Assembly (NCBI GenBank): GCA_964580995.1
Contig: CAZOMV010000014.1
Coordinates: forward strand, 3,770 to 67,769
DNA from: JAKJEP01 sp964580995
Lineage (GTDB): Bacteria; Planctomycetota; Phycisphaerae; Sedimentisphaerales; SM23-30
Length of the DNA: 64,000 bases
Direction of reading: 5' to 3'
Position 1 is the stretch's first letter; each line of letters starts with the position of its first letter. The position numbers and the translations under genes were made by a program. The notes under the pieces are model-generated. The model did not search any database and was not told where the DNA came from. It worked only from the letters and a program-made list of their open reading frames with translations. Shown in pieces: positions 35,403 through 43,426 of the stretch.

Positions 35403-36344
35403 TCAATAGTGAACGTACCAACACTGTGGATTTTCCGGATCATTACATTTCAGCCAGTTATTGACGATAAAGGCAAAGTCCTCCAGGTTGATATAGCAAT
35501 CATGGTTGAAATCGGTAGGCAGATACTCAGTAAGGTCCCGGCAGGTGGTGGGCGGCGGCGGCGGGGCCTGGGTTTGATAGAGATAGAGCATTTCGGCGGC
35601 TGTCAAGGCGCCGTTCCAGATGGTGATTTCATCGATAGTGCCGGCCCAGTGGCGGTCGCCGAATTCGTCCGGCCCCTTGCCGATAACCAGTGGAGCGGAA
35701 GCGGTGCTTTCCAGTTCATTCATGGGGACTTTATAGCCATCCTGCACGCCGTCGAGGTAGAGGGTAATACCCGTCCCGTCATGGGTGGCGGCGACGAGGT
35801 GCCAGACATCCTGGCTGACACTGCCGGGGGTGCCGGTGGTATTGCCGACATAAGTTGGATGTGTAGAATTGGCACACCAGGCCATAACCGCCAGATTGGT
35901 GGGAACCATCATGGTCCAGCCGCGGTAATTGGAATTTAGCACAATGGCCAGATCTTTGCTGATCAGGGTGGCATATGCCTTTTCCATAATCCCGGATGGA
36001 ATTTGAATCCAGGCGGTCATCGTAATCTGGGGGTAGCAGTCCAGGCTGGGCGTGTGCAGTATATTAATCCAGTTGGTAGAGCCATCGAAGGTTAAGGCCC
36101 CGGAGGGATTTCCGAAACGGTCCGAAGCGGAGGCGGAATCAAAGGTAAAACCGCCCATCAAATCGCCATGATTGCCATTGGTGGTAGAATCATGGGCGAT
36201 GCTGCCGGTGGTTTCATCAAAGGTCCAGTAGCCGGCCAGTTCGTCATCAATGTTCGGGTCCGGCAGTACTGCCTGCACGGCTGCCGGGGCAGGAAATCCG
36301 ATCAAAACGGCTGCCAACAAAAGGATGCTATTCGCTATTTTCAT
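35403..36344 (-). CDS. Secreted LamG-domain protein with dockerin-like tail (313 residues)
   Basis: Signal peptide (MKIANSILLLAAVLIGF), then one LamG/concanavalin-like domain (about 35-260) with LAGYWTFDETTG, ALTFDGSTNWI, ATHDGTGITLYLDGVQDG and HWAGTIDEITIWNGALTAAEM, then the tail TDFNHDCYINLEDFAF...NWLKCNDP. It should bind carbohydrate or protein outside the cell. Its LamG domain is closely similar to the second one in the protein encoded at 41628-43355, at both DNA and protein level, so they are recent duplicates. The start at 36344 avoids overlap with the CotH gene end. Confidence 0.85.
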   Translation of the reverse strand: MKIANSILLLAAVLIGFPAPAAVQAVLPDPNIDDELAGYWTFDETTGSIAHDSTTNGNHGDLMGGFTFDSASASDRFGNPSGALTFDGSTNWINILHTPSLDCYPQITMTAWIQIPSGIMEKAYATLISKDLAIVLNSNYRGWTMMVPTNLAVMAWCANSTHPTYVGNTTGTPGSVSQDVWHLVAATHDGTGITLYLDGVQDGYKVPMNELESTASAPLVIGKGPDEFGDRHWAGTIDEITIWNGALTAAEMLYLYQTQAPPPPPTTCRDLTEYLPTDFNHDCYINLEDFAFIVNNWLKCNDPENPQCWYVHY

Positions 36345-36378
36345 GTTTGTACTCACAAAACTTTTTTGGTTATGCCGG

Positions 36379-39300
36379 TCAAGGCAATTCGGTGCAATCG
36401 GAGTCTTCCGGATCATAACACCTCAGCCAATCCTGCAAAAATATCAGGATGTCCTGCAAATCTACTTTACAATCCTGATTCAAATCTCCGGAAATCGTAT
36501 AGCCTGCTGCCTGCATTCCTTCACAATTGTCGGGAATCAGGATAATGGAGGAACTCAGGTCATATCCGAACAGGTAACTTTGATTGTCGTATATTTTGGC
36601 CAGGACATAAACCGCCTGGCTAGCGGCCGGCAGACCGGTTGACCAGATAAAAGTACCATTTTCGGCAGGGATATTATTCGCGTCGGGGATGGGTTCCAGA
36701 TGCTGCCACTTCATATCCGTCCAGTACAGATCTACCCAGCAGGTATCTTTCTCCACATCCGCATACGTCCAGTTAATATAAATTCCCGCCGGGGTTGACA
36801 ACGGCGTTGTCAGAGCAATGGCCGGATGGGAATTGGCCGGCGGGGTAAAGGTTTTATTCGCCAGCCAGGTGTTGAGGAGCCAGCTTCGGCGGTTCGCAAA
36901 ATAGCTTTTGATACTCACATAATCACTGGCATCCATTACATAGGGGCCGCCATAACCCAGCAATATTTCTTCCTGGCGGTCAATCAGAGTCCGGTCATAC
37001 GCCTCATCCAGCAGGGTATTGAATTTTTCTACCGTTAGATAGTTCGTCAGGACATCGTTTACTATCACTAAGAAGCGATTTTCAAATTCCGGGATCTGAT
37101 AACAACGCTGCTGCCATTTGTTATAGTAAGTATAAGGATCGGTATTGTATGCTTGACAAACGATACCACCCACACCCACACTGGCAGTACAGCCGAAGGC
37201 ATGGGTATAATCGAACGTTCGTAACAGCCACTTCGAACCAGCCTCCGCTGGCTTGATCGCAAACCAGTTGTTCCCGATAATATCACTATTAGCCATCCCT
37301 ACCTGTACCGCCCAGTCATACAGCCAGGCGTCCAGGTCCACGGTATTCATCATAGCGGTCAGGAGCTGCGCATTCGGTGTATTAGTCACCATGTTGGTCA
37401 GGTCTATCATACTGGTAAAGGATCCCAGCGGGTCGCCTTTTTTCTCATAGATCTTCGGATAGACCTTCGGATCCGAATAGTAATCCAGATCGGAAACCTC
37501 ATCCTCCGGAGCACTGTAAGGCCAGGTACCCATCGGCGGACAACTACTGGATTTATACACTTCCCCGGCATCGTTGAAGCCATATTTCTCCAGCCAACTG
37601 GTATTCGGGGATTCCTCCGCCAGTTCCACCCCGTAAAAGGAACCATTCAGATACAATCGAACAATATCCGTCCCTAAATTTTCATGTCCCATAGACCGGG
37701 ACATATCATGAATTACCTTCTGCATAACCGGCAAATGCATCGCCAGATCGAGCCGGTTCATATCCCGCAGGTATTCCGTCTTGTTGAAAGCCACCTTCCA
37801 GCTCTTCTTGGGGCCGGTTGCCCAGGCCTGCCCTTTATAGTGAATTCCGACATGATCATACACGATGCCATCCACTACCAGCGTCGCGTCATAATATATA
37901 TGTGTCCGGGGATTTGCATTCAGGGCCTGCAAGGTGGACTGGGGGGCAATCAGAAAATAGGCCGGCAGATTCGTTTCTTCCTCCCCTTCATACACAAAAT
38001 AGGCCCGGTTCGGATTGGGTTCATATGAGTCCGGATACCTCCAACTACCGCTGCCATTCGTGGCGGTCACCCAATACCGCACCAGGGATTGGGAACTGCG
38101 GGCCGGCAGAATCGCCCCATATTCCCCATCTCCGGCTACCGCATCGCCATGATTGAGGTCCCCATCATCATACATGGCTACCGAGTCACTGGCCGTTGCA
38201 GTCTGGTAGGGCGCCACAAACACTTGATAATCCAGCATCACCGATGTTACCGGACTATCACTGGCCACCTCCGCCGTAACGGTTACCGTATCAGTAGAAA
38301 TAGGCCGCTTCGGACTATGCTTGATCTTCTCTACATCCGCCAACGGCGGCAAACCGCTGCTGCTCCGGGAATTTCCCCTACCCGGGGTACCATAATTCAA
38401 GGCATATTCATCTCCCACACTCGGATTGGCCGGCGGTTGAGCCTCTTGCCAACCGCCTTCGGCAATAATGGTGGTTTTTAATCCCTCATACGAAAGACGA
38501 AATGTAAGGGTATTGTAGCCGCTGAGATACTTCACCCAGCAGGAAAGGGTATATTCCTGCCCCGAACTCATAGCGGGAATCACACAATTCAGACTGTTCG
38601 AGCTGCTGCCGCCTACACCCGTCGAAACCATATGCTCGCAACCCGTTCCATCCACCGCATCCAGATTGGTCCGGTAGGTTCCCGCATGATTGCCCGTCTT
38701 GCTCCAGCCGCTATCGTCTGGTTCGAACGAGCCGTTGGGCATGATATCGCCGCCGCCGGCCGAGGGGGTAACTACTATATCGTCCACCAACCATTCCCCC
38801 GCCCCGTCAATATAAAAATACAAGGCATTCGATGTAGCATTTCCCGTGGTTTCAACATATTGCCAAACATGGGTCGGTCCTCCCTCTCTGGAAAATCCGC
38901 GCCAGTTCTCCGGCCGGTTATTATCAGCCAACGGATCCAGACATTCCAGCGAAACACCCGTCTGATCCGGCCCGATCGGCCAGGGCGGCGTATCATTATA
39001 ATGGACCGTATCTACCACCACCCCGTTCGCGTTCAGAAGTGCCAGCCGTTCACCCCCGCCGGACAGGCCGTTACAGGCCGGATTGAAATTACCCACCAGA
39101 TTACTGATACCATAAATGGAATTAATGGCATCAGAATTCTGACAGACTACCAGATAGTGATTCGGCGCCAAAGTGGTCCCGGCGGCAAAAGCAAACAAAA
39201 CCCCATCTTCATCCTGAAGTTCCCAACCATTTAAATCAATCGTTTCTTCGCCCCGATTGAAAAGTTCAATATATTCACCAACCGGATCATCCCCATCGGT

Positions 39301-40425
39301 CCAGCGGAAACCTCCGGTAAAATAATTGATATACTCCATATACCGCATCTTCCGGGGTTCATACATGATTTCCGTAATGGCAATATCGCCACCGCCGGAA
39401 AGGGCGGGGGTGTTGGCGGCACCAGGGGTATAAGGCTGGCCGATCCCCCAGTTGGCTGGGTCGTTGTTGTCGGTATTGAAATCCATCAGTTCCAGGGAGG
39501 GACCGAAACCATCCGCCTCGGTTGGCCAGGGGGCCGTATCTTCGTAATTCACCACATCCACAATCTGCCCCAGGCTATTCTTCAGAACGATCAATTCGCC
39601 CGAATTATCCAGCTTGCCGGTATAATAAACGACATAATTGCTGATCCCGTAAAAACCCGGCACATTCGGATCCCCGGCTACCACCATATACGCCCCTGCG
39701 TTCAAGGTTACGGCTGGGAAGGTATATTCGATGCCACCGGCTAATTGCCAGCCGGTCAACGGGATGGCTGAGCCGCTGCGATTGTATAACTCGAGATATT
39801 CCCCGCCGGTATTGAGCGTGCCGGGGCTGTACATCAACTCCGTGATGACCACATCGCCCAGGCCGGGTGAGGCAGGATGGTTAGCTGTGCCTGGCGTATA
39901 GGGCTGGCCGATTCCCCAACTGCTGCCATTATTGTTATCCCAGATGGGATCCCATAGCTCCAGCGATGGGCCGTTGCCATCGGCCTCCGAAGGCCAGGGC
40001 CAGTTGTCATCGTAGAATACTTCATCGATCACGGTCCTGCCGGCATTCTTCAGGGCGATCCGCTCTCCGCCGCCGTCCAGCCCGCCGGTATAGGGACCGA
40101 AGGCCGTTTCTGCGTCCAGACCATAAAAGGCCAATGCCGCCGCGTCATCGTAAAACACCAGATACCCGCCCGCCGCGACCGTTGTCCCCGCTGGCAGGGT
40201 GAACATGACTTGCGTGGAATCCACCAATTGCCAATTACTTACATCGACAGATGTGCTGCCGCGGTTGTAAATTTCGACAAACTCTCCGCCCGTATTGGCA
40301 GCGGGCAGATTGTACATAATCTCATTGATTACAATATCTGTTTCAACCGCTCCAGCCTGCCTCGCCATTACAGTCCAGACTCCCCCGATTATCAATAGTA
40401 GAACCCTTATTTGCCATTTACGCAT
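36379..40425 (-). CDS. Giant secreted lamin-tail/CotH-kinase-like protein with dockerin-like tail
   Basis: About 1348 residues. Signal peptide, then three lamin-tail domains (about 30-390), each with INEIMY or ITEIMY, GGEFVEIYNR-type and GTTxxxxxYLV patterns. Then a carbohydrate-binding-like region (about 500-640), an Ig-like domain (about 680-770) and a CotH domain (about 800-1180) with YKGQAW, KSWKVAFNK, LDLAMHL, NNWFAI and FDYTHAFG. CotH proteins are protein kinases on spore coats and otherwise occur in secreted proteins. The tail is GDLNQDCKVDLQDILIFLQDW. The ATG at 40425 is chosen because GGAG lies upstream. No cognate substrate is visible. Confidence 0.85.
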   Translation of the reverse strand: MRKWQIRVLLLIIGGVWTVMARQAGAVETDIVINEIMYNLPAANTGGEFVEIYNRGSTSVDVSNWQLVDSTQVMFTLPAGTTVAAGGYLVFYDDAAALAFYGLDAETAFGPYTGGLDGGGERIALKNAGRTVIDEVFYDDNWPWPSEADGNGPSLELWDPIWDNNNGSSWGIGQPYTPGTANHPASPGLGDVVITELMYSPGTLNTGGEYLELYNRSGSAIPLTGWQLAGGIEYTFPAVTLNAGAYMVVAGDPNVPGFYGISNYVVYYTGKLDNSGELIVLKNSLGQIVDVVNYEDTAPWPTEADGFGPSLELMDFNTDNNDPANWGIGQPYTPGAANTPALSGGGDIAITEIMYEPRKMRYMEYINYFTGGFRWTDGDDPVGEYIELFNRGEETIDLNGWELQDEDGVLFAFAAGTTLAPNHYLVVCQNSDAINSIYGISNLVGNFNPACNGLSGGGERLALLNANGVVVDTVHYNDTPPWPIGPDQTGVSLECLDPLADNNRPENWRGFSREGGPTHVWQYVETTGNATSNALYFYIDGAGEWLVDDIVVTPSAGGGDIMPNGSFEPDDSGWSKTGNHAGTYRTNLDAVDGTGCEHMVSTGVGGSSSNSLNCVIPAMSSGQEYTLSCWVKYLSGYNTLTFRLSYEGLKTTIIAEGGWQEAQPPANPSVGDEYALNYGTPGRGNSRSSSGLPPLADVEKIKHSPKRPISTDTVTVTAEVASDSPVTSVMLDYQVFVAPYQTATASDSVAMYDDGDLNHGDAVAGDGEYGAILPARSSQSLVRYWVTATNGSGSWRYPDSYEPNPNRAYFVYEGEEETNLPAYFLIAPQSTLQALNANPRTHIYYDATLVVDGIVYDHVGIHYKGQAWATGPKKSWKVAFNKTEYLRDMNRLDLAMHLPVMQKVIHDMSRSMGHENLGTDIVRLYLNGSFYGVELAEESPNTSWLEKYGFNDAGEVYKSSSCPPMGTWPYSAPEDEVSDLDYYSDPKVYPKIYEKKGDPLGSFTSMIDLTNMVTNTPNAQLLTAMMNTVDLDAWLYDWAVQVGMANSDIIGNNWFAIKPAEAGSKWLLRTFDYTHAFGCTASVGVGGIVCQAYNTDPYTYYNKWQQRCYQIPEFENRFLVIVNDVLTNYLTVEKFNTLLDEAYDRTLIDRQEEILLGYGGPYVMDASDYVSIKSYFANRRSWLLNTWLANKTFTPPANSHPAIALTTPLSTPAGIYINWTYADVEKDTCWVDLYWTDMKWQHLEPIPDANNIPAENGTFIWSTGLPAASQAVYVLAKIYDNQSYLFGYDLSSSIILIPDNCEGMQAAGYTISGDLNQDCKVDLQDILIFLQDWLRCYDPEDSDCTELP

Positions 40426-40554
40426 TGCCTGCATTCTCCATCTCAGCATTATATTCTAGGCACGGATAAAGTTTTAAACAAATGGTATAATAAAAAGGTT
40501 ACACAAAAGGATTATATACTATTCTTCATTTTTCTCGAACCATATTATTCTATT

Positions 40555-40590
40555 TAAAAAACAGCCCCACCACTACTTGCGGTGGGGCTT
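40555..40590 (-). terminator. Intrinsic terminator of the PEP-CTERM LamG gene
   Basis: On the minus strand AGCCCCACC and GGTGGGGCT (plus 40588-40580 and 40571-40563) form a 9-bp stem, followed by GTTTTTT (40561-40555). It lies about 40 nt after the stop codon at 40629. Confidence 0.85.
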
Positions 40591-40628
40591 TGGTTTCAGA
40601 AAAACTTGCTGTCAAAGAGAGCAGATTA

Positions 40629-41420
40629 TTATCTGCGTTTCCGCAGCAGCGTCAGAGCACCCAGGCCCAGCAACACCATCGTTGCCGGTTCAGGAATGGT
40701 TACACCGTTGGCATAGACATCCGCCACATCATCTGCGCTCAGGCACACATCCCAAAAGGCCGCTTCATCCATAGCACCATGCAGAGGACGGTCACCAAAT
40801 TGTGCCGCTTCTGGGGAGTTACCCATCATCAACACGGCCGTTGCTAAAGCTTGGTTAGGCAGTGCCGTAGGAACCACTACCTGGGTATTATTTACGTAAA
40901 GGGCTCCATTGGTACCATCATGGGTATAGGTAAGCATCATCCACTCACCCAGTGGCAGGGTTCCGGGGTCGGTAATTCCCGCGCTGCCACCACCCGCGTC
41001 CGCATACGTAGCAAACCGAGTGTCGGGATATTCCACCATGGCAAATCCTCTATATTGGGCACTGGTATAATTTTCGTTACCCATAAAGGCTCCAATAGCA
41101 CCGCCACCGAAATCATCCACCTTTACCCAGCACATCGCTGTCATCGCCGTGTAAGAATTCAAACTCGTACTTGCGGGGACGGTTACGGATGAGCCGGCAG
41201 CACCGAATTGCAGGGCATATGTCCCTGCCGCTCGGCCGGCTACGGAATCGACAGCAAAATCAAGACCTACCAGCGATCCATCGTTGAGACTCATCGTGTC
41301 ACCGGCGACAGTACCGGTGGTTTCTTCATACTCCCAATACGAAACGGGGACCGGAGTTACGGCGTGGGTGACACCGGCTAAAAAGGAAATACAGAATACC
41401 AGGAACAACATCTTCTTCAT
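40629..41420 (-). CDS. Secreted LamG protein with PEP-CTERM sorting signal
   Basis: A 263-residue protein: signal peptide (LFLVFCISFLAGVTHA), one LamG domain (about 28-225; YWEYEETTG, AMCWVKVDDFGGG, YTHDGTNGALYVNN, GAMDEAAFWDVCLSADDV) and a C-terminal PEP-CTERM tail IPEPATMVLLGLGALTLLRKRR of the exosortase type: PEP, hydrophobic helix, basic end. It should be processed and anchored or exported by an exosortase, not encoded here. An inverted repeat TTGACAA/TTGTCAA lies in the leader (41436-41459). GGAGG lies near the start. Confidence 0.9.
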   Translation of the reverse strand: MKKMLFLVFCISFLAGVTHAVTPVPVSYWEYEETTGTVAGDTMSLNDGSLVGLDFAVDSVAGRAAGTYALQFGAAGSSVTVPASTSLNSYTAMTAMCWVKVDDFGGGAIGAFMGNENYTSAQYRGFAMVEYPDTRFATYADAGGGSAGITDPGTLPLGEWMMLTYTHDGTNGALYVNNTQVVVPTALPNQALATAVLMMGNSPEAAQFGDRPLHGAMDEAAFWDVCLSADDVADVYANGVTIPEPATMVLLGLGALTLLRKRR

Positions 41421-41627
41421 TTTTCATTTCCTCCATTGACAAGCTCCTCGCTTTGTCAAATTTAAAAAGAACCATCAAACTAAAAACAAAAATCTACACG
41501 TTACACACATAAAGCTTCAACGAAATATTGTTTGTCTCAATCACCTTCTTTCTTTATTTTTCCAATTTGTTTTAACCGGACCGGTGTAGAAACCGGCCCG
41601 GTTAGACGTTATCATAAATCCTTTTGT

Positions 41628-43355
41628 TTAGGGAATATCCGTACATTCCGGCCGCTGGGGATCGTTACATTTGAGCCAATCTTGGGCGATTACCGCGAAG
41701 TCTTCCAGGTTGACATAGCAGTCCTGATTGAAGTCGGTGGGGAAGAATTTACCGACCTCTTTGCAACCGGGCGGGGGCAGCGGGAAACCGTTTTCATAAA
41801 CAGACAAGATATTGCCCGGCGTCAGGGCGGCGTTCCAGATGGCAATTTCATCGACGTCCCCGGTCCAGTGCCGGTCGCCGAATTCATCCGGCCCCTTGCC
41901 GATGAACAGTGGAGCGGAAGCAGTGCTCTCCAGGCCGGTCATGGGGACTTTCAATCCGTCTTGCAGGCCGTCCAGGTACAGGGTGATCCCGGTGCCGTCA
42001 TGGGTTACGGCAATAAAATGCCATTCGCCGACCGCCACCCCGTCGGCGGTGCCCGTAGTATTGCCGACATAGGTCGGATTGGCGGCATTGGCCATCCAGG
42101 ACATCACGCTTTGATTGGAATGGACCATGATAAGATAGGCCCGGTAGTTGCCACCTACTACTACCGCCAGTTCCTTGCTGACCAGTTCGGCGTACGCTTT
42201 TTGCGTGCCGGATTTGACCCAGGCGGCGATGGTGACCTGGGGGAAGCAATCAATAGTGGTATCATGAGCGACATGGATCCAGTCACTAGATCCGTTGAAG
42301 GTCAAGGCTCCGGTCGGATTGCCGAGGCGGCTTGCCGCGGAACTGCTGTCGAAGGTGAAACCGCCCATCAGCGTGCCATCATTGTCATTACCCGATTTAT
42401 CTTTGACCACATCCCCGGCGGTTTCCTCGAAGGGCCAGTAGGCAACCAGGTCCGCGTTAATGTCAGGATCGGGTTCGACCCCCGGGCCGCTGGAAATCGT
42501 GGTATCCATGCCATATTTTTCCGTGACATAGGCACGGACATCATCAAAAGCGGCATTGGGATCGTTCAAAGCGATATAAGCCGGATCCGCCAGGTTATAG
42601 ACCAGGATTTCCGCAATATCGCCGGTGTGGGCGCCATACCAGCCATAGCCTTCCAGATCAATCCAGAGCACCCCGATATCGGAATTCTGGGGCGGTATGT
42701 TCGGATCAGAACCGGAATAATACTGGATGGGACTGGCAGCGGTTTCCGCCACATGACCGGCAAAACCATCTTCCTCATGGAAATTGTACAAATCTTTCTG
42801 GTTGGCATCCTTGAGGGTATAGACGGTCAGGTAATTCCGGTCCGCTTCATAGGGAGCACCCGTAGAGAGTTCGGAAGAACCTGCGTACCACCAGTCGGGA
42901 GCGCCGGCCCCGGTGGTGCCAAAAGCATATCCATATTGGGTGGCGCCCGAACCATAGGAATAGTTCCCGAAGATTCTCTTGGTAGCGGAGCCGGCATCGT
43001 AGCTGGCTACGATAAAGATGTTGAAGCTGGTCAACTGGGTGGCGGCCGCATTCGTCAGCCGCAGACCGTCATCTCCGTTAAACCGGAGGACCGCATGGCT
43101 GCCGTTGGGAAAAGTGGCGGAGGCCAGTTGTGGGTCGCCGAGCACGCGGTTGGCGTGATTGGCGTGGCCGGACTGATCCTGCCAGACGGAGACACCGCCG
43201 GTATCCTGTGTCACCCCGGCATCTGCCTTAAACCATACTACCATACCTGCCGAAGGCGGATTGGTGGCCAGACAGGGGGTTGTCAGGCTCATAAAAACCG
43301 CCCCAAACAGGATTGTCAGTAAAATCAAATTTTTCGTTTTCATTAATCTATTCAC
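41628..43355 (-). CDS. Secreted double-LamG protein with dockerin-like tail
   Basis: A 575-residue protein: signal peptide, a first concanavalin-like domain (about 40-240; MVVWFKADAGVTQ, VWQDQSGHANHANR, LRFNGDDGLRL) and a second LamG domain (about 290-520), then tail TDFNQDCYVNLEDFAV...DWLKCNDP. GTG at 43355 is chosen because GGAGG lies 8 nt upstream; the ATG at 43343 has none. The second LamG domain is very similar to that of the protein at 35403-36344. It is downstream of another LamG protein gene on the same strand. Confidence 0.85.
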   Translation of the reverse strand: MNRLMKTKNLILLTILFGAVFMSLTTPCLATNPPSAGMVVWFKADAGVTQDTGGVSVWQDQSGHANHANRVLGDPQLASATFPNGSHAVLRFNGDDGLRLTNAAATQLTSFNIFIVASYDAGSATKRIFGNYSYGSGATQYGYAFGTTGAGAPDWWYAGSSELSTGAPYEADRNYLTVYTLKDANQKDLYNFHEEDGFAGHVAETAASPIQYYSGSDPNIPPQNSDIGVLWIDLEGYGWYGAHTGDIAEILVYNLADPAYIALNDPNAAFDDVRAYVTEKYGMDTTISSGPGVEPDPDINADLVAYWPFEETAGDVVKDKSGNDNDGTLMGGFTFDSSSAASRLGNPTGALTFNGSSDWIHVAHDTTIDCFPQVTIAAWVKSGTQKAYAELVSKELAVVVGGNYRAYLIMVHSNQSVMSWMANAANPTYVGNTTGTADGVAVGEWHFIAVTHDGTGITLYLDGLQDGLKVPMTGLESTASAPLFIGKGPDEFGDRHWTGDVDEIAIWNAALTPGNILSVYENGFPLPPPGCKEVGKFFPTDFNQDCYVNLEDFAVIAQDWLKCNDPQRPECTDIP

Positions 43356-43426
43356 GTTAAAATCCTCCAAAATAGTATCTATATCCATTATTTTTAACCA
43401 TATTCCTACCTGTCTTGATCCTTCGA

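Noticed and set aside
41532..43322. A 596-codon plus-strand ORF
   Set aside because: It is antisense to a LamG gene with intact domains, a signal peptide and a ribosome site. Its Gly/Ile/Arg-rich translation is typical of the shadow frame of a GC-rich gene.
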